From Betaproteobacteria bacterium (lineage in GTDB: Bacteria > Pseudomonadota > Gammaproteobacteria > Burkholderiales > Eutrophovitaceae): a stretch of DNA of 64,000 nt. Positions 43,536 through 52,975 of this stretch are shown one piece after another. Where the stretch lies: positions 2,549,277 through 2,613,276 of the forward strand of contig CP070775.1 in the NCBI GenBank assembly GCA_020346185.1. The letters run 5' to 3'. Position numbers and translations under genes: made by a program. Under the pieces are notes generated by a model that saw only the letters and a program-made list of their open reading frames with translations, was not told where the DNA came from and did no database searches. Numbering within the stretch: position 1 is the first letter of the stretch; every line of letters begins with the position of its first letter.

Positions 43536-44324
43536 CTATTTGGCCGGGCCGGCTCGATCAGGAAAACTGACTGCCATTCCGGCGCGCACATCCTGTTGAA
43601 CGCCGTACTGTGAGAACGGATAACGGAAGCCGGTTCGCGACAACGCTCGCATGCCTGTTAGCGCCATCCGCCATTCAGCGATCGGTAGTGCCATCAGCAT
43701 TTCATCATCAAGAACGCCACCATAGCGACGCTCCGCAAAGCACGGAATCGACAAGCTGGGTTCACCAAGCTTGAGCGCGCGGCCCCACGAATCAGCGCAC
43801 GCCGGCTCACCGACAACGCTCCAGTCGAAACGCTTGTAGCCAGACCACTGCAAGCCATTGATGAAGTAAATCATGGCACCAGGCGTGGCGTAGAACAACG
43901 CAACATCCGGTGGATCGAGCCGGCCACTCGCCAGCGGCGACACAGCCAACGCCTGGTATTGATGGCTTGGCACGACGTGCATTGCTCGCTGATGGTTCGC
44001 CGCGTCGGCATCGGTCGCGAACCACACGCCGGTCATGTGTTTGCCCGACTTCCACTCAGCGTCTGCCTTACCCAGCCCGACAACTACCCGGCACTGCTCT
44101 CCGACGAGATCGTCCGCGGTAACACCAACTGTCCACCCCAACCGGGCCGCCTGCGCCACAACCTGATCTGTGGTGTGGATCACCTTGGGGCGGCGAATCC
44201 GCGAAACTGCTTCTATCTCCTCTACCGTTCGGAACAGCTTCATGGCCACGCAGATGCTGCGTAACTTGAGCAGGCCTTCGAGTTCAGCGACGAGATCAGC
44301 GCAGAAGTCTCGCGATTCAGACAT
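43536..44324 (-). CDS. DUF169 family protein
   Basis: The 262-residue protein matches the DUF169 (PF02596) family: LLKLRSICVAMKLFRTVEEI near the N-terminus, a HTTDQVVAQAARLGWTVGV region, ATPGAMIYFINGLQWSGYK, and CADSWGRALKLGEPSLSIPC with FAERRYGG. The usual N-terminal cysteine cluster of Fe-S type relatives is replaced by HTTDQ, so metal binding is uncertain. The family function is unknown. It lies 155 bp upstream of the bicupin gene on the same strand and could share its regulation. Confidence 0.8.
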   Translation of the reverse strand: MSESRDFCADLVAELEGLLKLRSICVAMKLFRTVEEIEAVSRIRRPKVIHTTDQVVAQAARLGWTVGVTADDLVGEQCRVVVGLGKADAEWKSGKHMTGVWFATDADAANHQRAMHVVPSHQYQALAVSPLASGRLDPPDVALFYATPGAMIYFINGLQWSGYKRFDWSVVGEPACADSWGRALKLGEPSLSIPCFAERRYGGVLDDEMLMALPIAEWRMALTGMRALSRTGFRYPFSQYGVQQDVRAGMAVSFPDRAGPAK

Positions 44325-44513
44325 TGCCGCTCCTCAGAATAGTGTTCACAGACATGCCCAAACGCCGGGGCAAGTTGAAGTGAAGCGAGCATATCGTACA
44401 AACCACGCAGTGCTCCAGCGTTTCGATTAGCCCCGGACACCCAACTCCGGTAAAACGAACGCTTCGCGCTTCACACGCATTATGCTGCTGCCTCAGAGTT
44501 GAGGAGAGACAGA

Positions 44514-44822
44514 ATGGTGACTCCGCGCTTGCTTTGTGGCTGCGGCGATACTGCTCGCCATCCTGCCTGCCAAACGCGAAGCGTGGATCCGGATGCCACT
44601 GTCGTGACGCCTGAGAAACGGCAAGGCATCGAAAAGCTTATCAAGGCCAAGGGCGCGCTGAACATTGCGAAATTGATGTCGGAAGCCGTGACGCGCCAGA
44701 TGAGTACCGCGATTATTCTGGCCCGGCCAAACATTCCTGTAGCAGCAATTGGCATCGCCAACGATGAGACCAATCGCGTCATTTCCGAGCAATGGTTGCG
44801 AGACGCAGATTCATCAGCCTGA
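44514..44822 (+). pseudogene. Decayed DUF2059 secreted protein
   Basis: An ATG at 44514 with GAGGAGAGA upstream opens a frame whose first 25 codons are not a signal peptide, but the next frame reads CFVAAAILLAILPA there, so a frameshift hit the signal sequence. The original frame resumes as VTPEKRQGIEKLIKAKGALN and IAKLMSEAVTRQMSTAI, typical of DUF2059, and ARPNIPVAAIGIANDETNRV. It then stops at 44822, well before the conserved C-terminal half (about 70-80 residues are missing). The intact family protein is periplasmic and of unknown role. Confidence 0.55.
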
Positions 44823-45054
44823 CCAGTCCGGTTTTCCCAAAGCACATCATTGAGGACAAACTGGATGCCTGATCCAGCTCCAAGAACTGCCGCTCAGTAC
44901 AAAGACGATACGCATCATTGCGCTGACTGCGCAAGATGTCATGCAAATCGGTCAGCAATGGAGGGTAAACCCGGCGGCCAACCATCGTCGAGCACATCAA
45001 AGTACGTTTCGAGTAGACGGGCTACGATTTATGACTAGCATGCCCGCAAACTGA

Positions 45055-45711
45055 TTATTTCCCCTGGTTGAAACCGACCAGCGCGGCAACAACCAGTGCC
45101 ACCGCTGCGCCAATCAGTTGCGCAGCCAGAAACGGCCCGACGTCCACTGGTCGAATTCCGGCGAACGTATCGGTCAGCGCACGTGCTGTTGTAACTGCGG
45201 GATTGGCAAAAGAGGTTGACGCGGTAAACCAGTAAGCGCCGGCGATGAAAATTCCCACAGCGGCGCCCGTCTGCGCCGGCGCATGGCGTGTGAATCCGAT
45301 TATTGTGAGTATCAAACCGGAGGTCGCGACGATCTCACTCACAAACTGCCCCGGCCCGGTACGCACATGCACGCTGGTTTGCAGGATCGGCAAATCAAAC
45401 ATCAAGTGCGCGAGCCAGACACCGGCAATGGCACCGGTTACCTGAACGATCAAATATGCCGGAAGCACCTTTGGACGCAACCTTCCCCGAACTGTTTCGA
45501 CCAAGCTCACAGCCGGATTGAAGTGCGCGCCGGAAATCGGCCCGAACACCGAGATCAAGACATACAACCCGAAACCGGTAGCCAGTGCATTGGCAAGCAA
45601 AGCGATGGCCGTGTTGCCATCGGCGAGCCGCTCGCCCATGATGCCCGACCCAACCACGACGCTAAGCAAGCCGGCCGTTCCAATGAATTCGGCGAACAGG
45701 GCCTGCCGCAT
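45055..45711 (-). CDS. aqpS: Aquaglyceroporin of the arsenic operon (AqpS-like MIP channel)
   Basis: This 218-residue MIP-family channel has six helices and both pore motifs, HFNPAVS and FANPAVT. In Sinorhizobium and relatives a MIP channel takes the place of ArsB in arsenic operons and lets As(III) made by ArsC flow out. It is the last gene of the arsR-arsI-arsC-aqpS operon here, 27 bp after arsC, so the same role is a strong inference. No ArsB or Acr3 pump is in the cluster, consistent with passive downhill efflux. Confidence 0.85.
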   Translation of the reverse strand: MRQALFAEFIGTAGLLSVVVGSGIMGERLADGNTAIALLANALATGFGLYVLISVFGPISGAHFNPAVSLVETVRGRLRPKVLPAYLIVQVTGAIAGVWLAHLMFDLPILQTSVHVRTGPGQFVSEIVATSGLILTIIGFTRHAPAQTGAAVGIFIAGAYWFTASTSFANPAVTTARALTDTFAGIRPVDVGPFLAAQLIGAAVALVVAALVGFNQGK

Positions 45712-45738
45712 TATTTGATCACCTCAAGCGCGTTATTT

Positions 45739-46236
45739 CTATTGCTGTTCGCCGACCTCGCGAACCGCCGCACTGAGCGCAAGACGATCCAGACTCGACG
45801 CCGGTAAGTTGACAAACAACTGGATGCGACGATTGAGGACATGAAACACGTCATGAATGACTTTGCGCGCCTGTTCAGTGTCTTCCGTGAACTGCGCCGG
45901 GTCCTCAACTCTCCAGTGAGCGCTAATCGGTTGTCCCGGCCATATGGGACACACCTCGCCCGCCGCGTTGTCGCAAACGGTAATGACAAAATTCAGTTCC
46001 GTTTCATTGGGTGCGGCGAATTCGTCCCAACTCTTGCTGCGTGCACCTTCCGTTGAGATGCCCTGTTGCTGGAGAAAATCAAGAACCAGTGGATTGACTT
46101 TGCCGCTCGGGAAACTGCCGGCACTGAACCCTCGGAATCGGTCTTTTGCCGTGTGATTGAGAATGTGCTCAGCGATGATGCTGCGCGCTGAATTGCCGGT
46201 ACAGAGGAACAAGACGTTCATAGTATCTTTAGCCAT
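45739..46236 (-). CDS. arsC: Thioredoxin-type arsenate reductase
   Basis: This 165-residue arsenate reductase has the low-molecular-weight phosphatase fold. The active-site loop CTGNSARS starts at Cys12, and VCDNAAGEVCPIWPG carries the second cysteine pair (the redox relay). The general acid Asp lies in VEDPAQF. It reduces As(V) to As(III) using thioredoxin-type electrons. An internal ATG five codons in (MNVLFLC) is a possible start. It lies 2 bp after arsI in the operon. Confidence 0.9.
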   Translation of the reverse strand: MAKDTMNVLFLCTGNSARSIIAEHILNHTAKDRFRGFSAGSFPSGKVNPLVLDFLQQQGISTEGARSKSWDEFAAPNETELNFVITVCDNAAGEVCPIWPGQPISAHWRVEDPAQFTEDTEQARKVIHDVFHVLNRRIQLFVNLPASSLDRLALSAAVREVGEQQ

Positions 46237-46238
46237 GT

Positions 46239-46700
46239 CTATTTCCCCTCAAAGCAGCTTGCGGCTGCCGTCGACGGTACCTCAGGCGCACAACAACTGG
46301 CCGTCCTCTTGGGAGTTTGCCGACTGTTGCCATAGGTTGGCGCCGAATCGAGTGTATGAAATGTCTCCCATGCCAGCCCTTGCGGATCAGTCACCCAGTG
46401 CTTGTCGGATCGCGCGTAGCAACAATGGGTTGCCTCCTGAGTCAGCATTGCTTGCCCTGCTGCGTCCAGACGATCATGAATTGCCTGCAGCTCACCGCCC
46501 GAATCAACCTGTATGCCGAGGTGATCCAGGCCAGGTTTTGCGCCCCGCGCCGATATGGCGAAATTCACCCGCGGGTCGTCCAGCTTCCATTTCGCATAGT
46601 CCGCCTCAACTACAGTCGGTTGCGCGTCGAACAACTTCGAGTAAAAGCCGATGCTTTGCTCGAGATTACTAACCGAGACATGCACATGCATGCGTTTCAT
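46239..46700 (-). CDS. arsI: ArsI-type organoarsenical C-As lyase
   Basis: From ATG 46700 (AGGAGC 6 nt upstream) the product has 153 residues of the vicinal oxygen chelate fold. Candidate Fe(II) ligands as in ArsI are His5, His60 (GLDHLG) and Glu112 (AWETF). THCCYARSDKHW holds the vicinal cysteines 93-94 that bind trivalent methylarsenic, and another CC pair occurs near the C-terminus (ASCCAPE). ArsI breaks the carbon-arsenic bond of methylarsenite or trivalent roxarsone using O2. It overlaps arsR by 4 bp, so it is tightly coupled. Cadmium-induced CadI relatives share the fold but usually not this arsenic context. Confidence 0.87.
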   Translation of the reverse strand: MKRMHVHVSVSNLEQSIGFYSKLFDAQPTVVEADYAKWKLDDPRVNFAISARGAKPGLDHLGIQVDSGGELQAIHDRLDAAGQAMLTQEATHCCYARSDKHWVTDPQGLAWETFHTLDSAPTYGNSRQTPKRTASCCAPEVPSTAAASCFEGK

Positions 46701-47113
46701 TTCTTGCTCCTGTTTTTGCTGTTGCGAGGAGTGCTGCCCGCGACTTTGCGGCGGGGAGAGGTCGCCGGCGCGGACCGACTCCCCGTCGAACGAAGCTTGC
46801 CGAGTGCAGGTGGCGTGACAACGCAATCGGCACCACCACAGCAATTCTCGGTGAGATAGTCCAACAGACCGGTCATAGCCGAGAACACCGCCGAGTAAAT
46901 GACGAATCGACCCGCCTGGCGCGATCCAGTGAGCCCGGCATACCTTAAGTCTTTCAGATGAAATGACAAAACGCTGGGGGCAAGATCAAGCCGCCTAGCG
47001 ATATCACCTGCAGCCAATCCATCAGGACCCGCCTGAACCAACGTCCGAAAAATTGCCAGTCGTGTCTCATGCCCTAGCGCAGAAAGCGCCCGGGCTGCTT
47101 CCATATCATTCAT
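46697..47113 (-). CDS. arsR: ArsR-family arsenic-sensing repressor
   Basis: This winged-helix repressor has 138 residues. The DNA-reading helix lies in LDLAPSVLSFHLKDLRYAGL. NCCGGADC (Cys91, Cys92, Cys97) near the C-terminus of the core resembles the As(III) site of the Acidithiobacillus-type ArsR, distinct from the CVC site of plasmid R773 ArsR. The C-terminal 35 residues are basic and low-complexity. First gene of the operon, overlapping arsI by 4 bp; start at the first ATG (47113), though MEAARAL (47104) is possible. It should release its operator on binding As(III), or methyl-As(III), switching on the operon. Confidence 0.88.
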   Translation of the reverse strand: MNDMEAARALSALGHETRLAIFRTLVQAGPDGLAAGDIARRLDLAPSVLSFHLKDLRYAGLTGSRQAGRFVIYSAVFSAMTGLLDYLTENCCGGADCVVTPPALGKLRSTGSRSAPATSPRRKVAGSTPRNSKNRSKK

Positions 47114-47126
47114 ATTTTCACTTTGC

Positions 47127-47139
47127 TTGAAATATTGAA
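47127..47139 (-). promoter_or_regulatory. Candidate ArsR operator upstream of arsR
   Basis: The AT-rich stretch TTGAAATATTGAA (plus-strand reading) lies 14-26 bp before the arsR start and repeats TTGAA with a 3-bp gap. ArsR operators are AT-rich and near the -10. The site is a candidate only. Confidence 0.35.
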
Positions 47140-47311
47140 TTTTGGCAAGGGCCCCTGATGCTTACATAGACCCGCCATAAAGCTGCACGCCGAGCTCTTG
47201 ACAGTCACCGGGATTTGATGCGTTCCGACGCGGATTGGTGCTTTTGTCGGTCAACAGGCTGAGCATGCCGCAATCGTCGCGGGCGAGCTGTGACGCCGCG
47301 CGCTCGGCTGC

Positions 47312-48520
47312 CTAACGAACCAGCTGATTGATTTCGATAATCGGCAGCAAGACCGCCAGGACGATGCCCAGAACGACTCCGCCCATAATCAGGATCAGAA
47401 GCGGCTCGGCGAGCGTAGCGAGGGCGCTAACCCGACGCTCCACTTCCCGTGCTTGGATGTGGGCTGCGTGGGCAAGCATCTTTGGAAGGTCACCAGTTGA
47501 CTCTCCCACCTCGATCAGTCGGATCAGAACAGGTGGAAATGCACCGGTTGTAGCAAGTGCACGCGCAAGTCCCACACCTTCCCTTACCCGGTCAATGGCG
47601 TCTGATGCGGCAGCCCGCAACAAGGAATTGGACAGCGTTGCCTCGGCGGCGGAAAGTGCGCGCAGCATCGGCACGCCCGCTTCACTCAGCATCGCCAATG
47701 TGGAAGCGAAGCGCGCGGTGTCAATGCCGCGAAAGATGCGCCCGATGACAGGCAAGCGCACGACAACCTGATCCAGCGCTGCTTTGGGCCCCGCTTGCTG
47801 TAATAGTCGAACCACCGCGTACACCACAACTGCGCCACAGATCAGGAACCAGATCCAATAGTCGCTGAGCATTGCCGATACGCCAAGTAAAATCCGGGTC
47901 GGCAAAGGCAACGACTGACGCGTCTGCTCAAACACCTCCACAACCTGGGGCACGACATACGTCATCAAGAAAACAACAATCGCCAGCGCGATAACAGTGA
48001 CTATCGCAGGATAGGTTGCGGCAGACAGCAGCTTTCCGCGCAGCGCCTGTCTGTCCTCCAGGTATTGAGCCAGACGATCGAGCACCAAACCAAAACTGCC
48101 GGCCTGTTCACCGGCCGCCACCGTGGCACAATAAACGCGCGGGAAAACACGAGGGTGGCGCTCGAGGGCAGCTGCAAAACGATGCCCGGCGAGTACGTCG
48201 GCCCGCACGGTCTGGAAGATCTCGCGTTGCGCACCGTCTTCAGCCTGCTGAATCAATGTCGCGAGCGCGACATCCAATTGCAAACCAGCGTTCATCAGGC
48301 TCGCCAGTTGGCGCGTCACCAACGCCAATTCGGCCTCGCGCATGCGGTAACGCGAGTTCCCTCCCGCCGCACGTTCCACCTCTCCCTGAAGAGCGAGGGA
48401 AATTGGTACTAGCCCTCGCGCGCGCAATTGGCTGCGCGCCGAGCGCGGACCATCAGCGTCAATCTCACCTTTCTCTACTGCACCTGACTGCCGCGCAGCC
48501 TCAAAACGATAAGTTGCCAC
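47312..48520 (-). CDS. gspF: Type II secretion inner-membrane platform protein GspF
   Basis: The 402-residue polytopic protein starts MATYRFEAARQSGAVEKGEI, typical of GspF, followed by two cytoplasmic GspF domains (about 70-195 and 275-395) and three membrane helices (IVTVIALAIVVFLMTYVVPQ, YWIWFLICGAVVVYAVVRLL, LLILIMGGVVLGIVLAVLLP). It links the ATPase GspE to the pseudopilus in the inner membrane. It is last in the cluster, 10 bp after gspE. Confidence 0.92.
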   Translation of the reverse strand: MATYRFEAARQSGAVEKGEIDADGPRSARSQLRARGLVPISLALQGEVERAAGGNSRYRMREAELALVTRQLASLMNAGLQLDVALATLIQQAEDGAQREIFQTVRADVLAGHRFAAALERHPRVFPRVYCATVAAGEQAGSFGLVLDRLAQYLEDRQALRGKLLSAATYPAIVTVIALAIVVFLMTYVVPQVVEVFEQTRQSLPLPTRILLGVSAMLSDYWIWFLICGAVVVYAVVRLLQQAGPKAALDQVVVRLPVIGRIFRGIDTARFASTLAMLSEAGVPMLRALSAAEATLSNSLLRAAASDAIDRVREGVGLARALATTGAFPPVLIRLIEVGESTGDLPKMLAHAAHIQAREVERRVSALATLAEPLLILIMGGVVLGIVLAVLLPIIEINQLVR

Positions 48521-48530
48521 GCGACCTTAG

Positions 48531-49955
48531 CTACTGCTCACGCGAGATGCGCGTGACCTCTTCCAGCGAAGTCGTGCCATCACTCAGCCAGCGCTCGCAG
48601 TCTTGCCGAATTGAGCGAAACCCCGTGCCGGCCGCAAGGGCGCGAAGCGCACTTTCTGCCTCCCGCGCGTGAATCGCATTCCGGATGCGCTCATCCAATC
48701 GCAGAAGCTCATAAGCGCCCGTGCGTCCGGCGTAACCACTGTTTGAACAAGCCGGACACCCTTTCGGGTGCCAAAAGCCGTCATCGCCTTGCTCTCGGCA
48801 CGCCGTACACAGTTTGCGCAACAGGCGCTGACCCAAAACACCAAGCAAGGTTGAAGAAAGCAAGAACGGCTCGATTTCCATGTCGAGCAAACGCGTCACT
48901 GCTGACACCGCATCATTTGTATGCAACGTAGCCAGCACCAAATGGCCCGTGAGCGATGCCTGAACCGCGATCTGAGCCGTTTCCCTATCTCGAACTTCAC
49001 CGATCATGATCACGTCGGGGTCTTGTCGCAAGATCGCTCGCAGGGCACGTGCAAACGTCATCTCAATGCGGGGATTGACTTGAGTCTGACCGATTCCCGG
49101 CAGGTCGTATTCGATTGGGTCCTCGACTGTTAGCACGTTAGTCGTTTGAGTGTCGAGGCGCGACAACATTGCGTACAAGGTGGTGGTCTTACCGCTCCCA
49201 GTGGGTCCGGTGACAAGAACGATGCCGTGGCTTTGTCGCACAAGAGATGAAAACGCGTCCAGCGTTTCGGGGGCCATTCCGAGCTTTTCAGGCGCCAGCG
49301 AGCCACGCTCCTTGTCAAGAAGACGTAACACCACCCGCTCGCCGTGCGCCGCCGGCAACGTCGAAACGCGCACATCGATGGGGCGCCCGCCAAGGCGCAA
49401 CATAATACGACCGTCCTGCGGCAGCCTCTTCTCCGCAATGTCCATGTTGGCCATGATCTTGATACGTGAGACGAGCGCCGCATGCAGGGCGCGGCGCGGA
49501 CGCACCACGTCACGTAGCGTACCGTCAACCCGGTAGCGCACCACCGAATGCGACTCAAACGGTTCAACATGCACATCCGACGCACCTTCGCGTACCGCCT
49601 GGGAACACGTGGCATTGAGCATACGGACGATTGGCGCATCATCCGCTTCGTCAAGCAGGTCTTCTACGTCAGGAATGTCCTGCATCAGACGATCCAGGTC
49701 GACTTCGTTCTCGACCTCGTCTACTACTGAAGCTGCGCCGCTGACAGAGTCGACATATGCGGCCCGCAGACCCTCCTCAAACTGGGCGTCAGTAACCAGA
49801 AGCGGTGTAAGGTCGCTCGCCAACGAGCGTCTCAATTCCGTTATTGCCGCTGGCAAGGTGCGCTCCGTAACCCACACCAGGAGCGAGCCGTCGCGCTCTC
49901 CGGCTGGCAGCACCCGCTGCGTTCTTGCGAACGCATATGGGACGTGCTGTGTCAT
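48531..49955 (-). CDS. gspE: Type II secretion ATPase GspE
   Basis: This 474-residue secretion ATPase has Walker A GPTGSGKT (250-257), an Asp box DPIEYDLPG, Walker B DPDVIMIGEVRD and a His box TGHLVLATLHTNDA. The CTAC and CPAC pairs near residues 395-425 form the zinc domain of GspE. The N-terminal N1E part is short compared with GspE of Vibrio (about 500 residues). It powers pseudopilus assembly from the cytoplasm. It overlaps gspD by 4 bp. Confidence 0.93.
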   Translation of the reverse strand: MTQHVPYAFARTQRVLPAGERDGSLLVWVTERTLPAAITELRRSLASDLTPLLVTDAQFEEGLRAAYVDSVSGAASVVDEVENEVDLDRLMQDIPDVEDLLDEADDAPIVRMLNATCSQAVREGASDVHVEPFESHSVVRYRVDGTLRDVVRPRRALHAALVSRIKIMANMDIAEKRLPQDGRIMLRLGGRPIDVRVSTLPAAHGERVVLRLLDKERGSLAPEKLGMAPETLDAFSSLVRQSHGIVLVTGPTGSGKTTTLYAMLSRLDTQTTNVLTVEDPIEYDLPGIGQTQVNPRIEMTFARALRAILRQDPDVIMIGEVRDRETAQIAVQASLTGHLVLATLHTNDAVSAVTRLLDMEIEPFLLSSTLLGVLGQRLLRKLCTACREQGDDGFWHPKGCPACSNSGYAGRTGAYELLRLDERIRNAIHAREAESALRALAAGTGFRSIRQDCERWLSDGTTSLEEVTRISREQ

Positions 49956-52027
49956 TGCACGGTATCCGGCGTCGTTGCCGGTCCGGGTGGGACATCCGCG
50001 GGAGGTTCCTGTCCCAAGTGAAATTCGGGAAGAATTGGACCCTCGAGTGATGGCAGCCCAAAATGCGACTCGGGCTGCGCTTCCCGCTCGAGTTTGCGCA
50101 TCATGTCATAGCGGTCCAGGGTCAAGGAATACGAATCATCCGTATCGCGAATCACGTACGGTCGCAGAAACAGCATCAGGTTGGTCTTCTGCCGACGTCG
50201 TGTGTCATAGCGGAAAAGATATCCCAGCAACGGAATATCACCGAGAATCGGCACCTTCTCGGTGCCGTCAGCCACTTCGTCCTGCACCAAACCGCCCAAC
50301 ACGATAATGTTGCCATCATCGACAAGAACATTCGTCTCAAGCGATCTTTTTCGCGTAACCGGACCCGCGTTGGTTACCACATCCTCCACGGCCGATGCTT
50401 CCTGATAAAGGTTCAAGCGGATCGTGCCACCTTCGCTGATCTGCGGCTTAACGCGCAATGTCAAGCCAACATCCTGGCGTTCAATCGTCTGAAATGGATT
50501 GACGTTCGGGTTAACGGCCCCCTGAGTCACGAACTGACCCGTGAGAATAGGGATGTTCTCCCCCACGATAATCGTCGCCTCCTCATTATCCAGCGTGAGA
50601 ATATTGGGTGTGGCGAGGATATTGGCTTTTGCCGTCCTCTCCAGAGCGCGCGCCAAGAAATTCAAGTTGGTAATAGTTCCCACCCCGGGGATGGTGACCT
50701 CACCGCGAATGACACCAATATTCAGGCCCTGACCGAGATTGGTGAGATCCTGCGCGGCACTGCCAATGTTTTGCGACGCATCACCGAAATTGGTCCCACC
50801 AATAATCGACGTACCACCCTCGGAAATATTTTCCAGCCCTGTGATCCATTGAATGCCAAATTCGGCTGCCTCGTCAGTTTGTACCTCGACCAACAATGCC
50901 TCTATATAAACCTGCGCCCTGCGCACATCCAGCCGGTCAATGACTCCTCTGAGCTTGCGATAAATGCTTTCCGAGGCCGAAATAACCAGTGAATTCGACG
51001 CTTCGTCTGCGACTATGGTGGCGCCGGCATTCGTTGCGCTACCGGCCGGTCCGGCTTGTCCCGACTGCGCAGCACTGCCGCCATCCCGCCCGTCAATTCG
51101 GACCTTGGTCAGCACCTCCGCGAGACTGCCGGCAGCGGCATTCTTGAGAGGAACGACGTAGACGCCAGTACCTGCCTGGCCAGCCCGGTCCAGACTCTCC
51201 ACTAAGCTTCGAACCATGCGCATCTGGCCCGCACTCTTGGAACGAACGATGAGACTGTTGGTAACCGGATCAGCAACTACGGTCACGCGCTCGTTCGGAT
51301 CAGGCGGCTGCCCCGAACGACCCGGCTGCTCGTTCAAGCGCACAACTAAAGCCGCCATGTCGGTCGCGATCGCGTGCTTCAGCGAAATTACCTGGGTCTC
51401 CGCCGCTTTCTTAACGTCGATCGCCTTGATGATCTTCTCAATACGGCGAAGATTATCGGCGTAGTCGGTGACCACGAGTGCATTGCTGCCAGCGTAGGCA
51501 ATCACAGGATTATTCGGCGGCACCAGTGGGCGAATAACCGGCAGCACATTCGCTGCTGATTCGTACCGCAGCCGAAACACCTGTGTGATGACCTGATCAC
51601 CACGCACACTGCGCGGCACTTCACTCGTATCCACCGAGCCGCCCTGAAATTTCGCGTCCGCTTCCGGCACAACACGCGAAATGCCGCCAACTTCTACGAT
51701 GGCATATCCCTGCAAACGCAAAGCTGCCGTTAGTGCAGAGAGGGCCTGGGAGCGACTCAGGGGCTTCTCCGAAACGAGGTCGAGACTTCCCTTGACTCGA
51801 GGATCCACAACGAACGTGCGCCCCGTGTAGTGACCAATCGCCCGCACCACGGCGTTGAGATCAGCATTCACGAAATTCAGCCTGACGTTTTCCTGTGCTA
51901 ATGCGCTCTGCACGAGCAAGACAGAGAGCACCAACACAACAACCGCCTGCAAACGTTCACACCCTTTGCGCACGACGCGGGGGATACATATGCCATCCAT
52001 TAGAATTCGAGAGACGATCACTAACAT
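49952..52027 (-). CDS. gspD: Type II secretion outer-membrane secretin GspD
   Basis: The 691-residue secretin has a signal peptide ending LSVLLVQSALA, an N0 domain (NVRLNFVNADLNAVVRAIGH), N1-N3 domains (VTDYADNLRRIEKII, VVADPVTNSLIVRSKS) and the secretin domain with PNILTLDNEEATIIVGENIP and ETNVLVDDGNIIVLGGLVQD. A Gly/Ser/Ala-rich insert (about 305-330) is common in N3. The proline-rich tail may bind a pilotin. The signal is long because I kept the first ATG (52027); another at 52000 is possible. A 199-bp gap after gspN may hold its own promoter. Confidence 0.93.
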   Translation of the reverse strand: MLVIVSRILMDGICIPRVVRKGCERLQAVVVLVLSVLLVQSALAQENVRLNFVNADLNAVVRAIGHYTGRTFVVDPRVKGSLDLVSEKPLSRSQALSALTAALRLQGYAIVEVGGISRVVPEADAKFQGGSVDTSEVPRSVRGDQVITQVFRLRYESAANVLPVIRPLVPPNNPVIAYAGSNALVVTDYADNLRRIEKIIKAIDVKKAAETQVISLKHAIATDMAALVVRLNEQPGRSGQPPDPNERVTVVADPVTNSLIVRSKSAGQMRMVRSLVESLDRAGQAGTGVYVVPLKNAAAGSLAEVLTKVRIDGRDGGSAAQSGQAGPAGSATNAGATIVADEASNSLVISASESIYRKLRGVIDRLDVRRAQVYIEALLVEVQTDEAAEFGIQWITGLENISEGGTSIIGGTNFGDASQNIGSAAQDLTNLGQGLNIGVIRGEVTIPGVGTITNLNFLARALERTAKANILATPNILTLDNEEATIIVGENIPILTGQFVTQGAVNPNVNPFQTIERQDVGLTLRVKPQISEGGTIRLNLYQEASAVEDVVTNAGPVTRKRSLETNVLVDDGNIIVLGGLVQDEVADGTEKVPILGDIPLLGYLFRYDTRRRQKTNLMLFLRPYVIRDTDDSYSLTLDRYDMMRKLEREAQPESHFGLPSLEGPILPEFHLGQEPPADVPPGPATTPDTVQ

Positions 52028-52226
52028 GATGCCGTCATCTCTACGCTAGGTGCATTTGCTCGATGCGCAGCAAACGATTCCGGTATCCCTCATGCACGCA
52101 ATCGTGCAGACTCTTGAACTTGCTGGGCGTGCGATTGGCCATGAAATAGCTCTCATGCTACCCCTTTAATCCTTGCAAAGCGACCGCGTTAATGCCCAAC
52201 AAAGATGTTGTCCACTGCGTCATGTT

Positions 52227-52973
52227 TCACGTTGGATACTCCCAGTTCAACAATACCTTGTCGCCTGATCGCGGCCCCAAGACTCCGATCAGACTGTTGA
52301 GCCTGGCACGCATCTCGGGTTCCGCGTCCGCGGTACCCGAAAAGCGAGCTTGACCCCGCTCCATTCGACCCTCTCCCTGCATCAACAGCGGCCCCTTCAA
52401 GGTCATAAGTTTGGCGCTTCCTGTTCCTTCATTGGCGTTCAAGACAACACGAAAATCACCCAAAGGCACCACAGGCGAGAGCGCGGACTGCGCATTGTTC
52501 CAGTCCACTTGCACGGATCCCTCAAATCCGGCCTCGTCAAAGCGGCAATCTCCCCAGCGAATCAGCAGCAGTCCCCCAGGCGAAATCGTGTTGAACGGTG
52601 CACCCAGAATTTCGAGCATCGCAGCGGGCCACATTGCCTGGCCCTGATTCAAATTGACCGACCGCCCATCGTAACGAACCCTGACAGCGCGTTCCATCGA
52701 CGGGTGGCGGAAATCGACCACCAGATCGCCGCGAAGTACCTCCTTCCACTGCAAGCGCCAGGCAATTCTGCCGGGCAAAGCACGTGCTGATCGACCGTCT
52801 CCCATCGCCAAAATAGCCGATCCGTCCCACAACGTACCGCTTGGATATAACAACCGCGCCCGACTATGTTCCGAAACAATGCGACCGAGCCACGTCGCTG
52901 GCGCATTGAGCAAGCAGGTCAGGACGACTGTCAGAATGACGAGTATGCTCCCCCAGAGCACGCGGCGAGACAT
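52227..52973 (-). CDS. gspN: Type II secretion protein GspN
   Basis: This 248-residue protein starts with a single membrane helix (VLWGSILVILTVVLTCLLNA) and continues with the beta-rich periplasmic domain typical of GspN (RLLYPSGTLWDGSA, RIAWRLQWKEVLRGDLVV). GspN is found in many but not all T2SS and its role is not well defined. It lies 2 bp after gspM. Confidence 0.87.
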   Translation of the reverse strand: MSRRVLWGSILVILTVVLTCLLNAPATWLGRIVSEHSRARLLYPSGTLWDGSAILAMGDGRSARALPGRIAWRLQWKEVLRGDLVVDFRHPSMERAVRVRYDGRSVNLNQGQAMWPAAMLEILGAPFNTISPGGLLLIRWGDCRFDEAGFEGSVQVDWNNAQSALSPVVPLGDFRVVLNANEGTGSAKLMTLKGPLLMQGEGRMERGQARFSGTADAEPEMRARLNSLIGVLGPRSGDKVLLNWEYPT

Positions 52974-52975
52974 TG

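Noticed and set aside
50063..50992. 309-codon plus-strand frame opposite gspD
   Set aside because: Antisense to the secretin; composition and lack of motifs mark it as a shadow.
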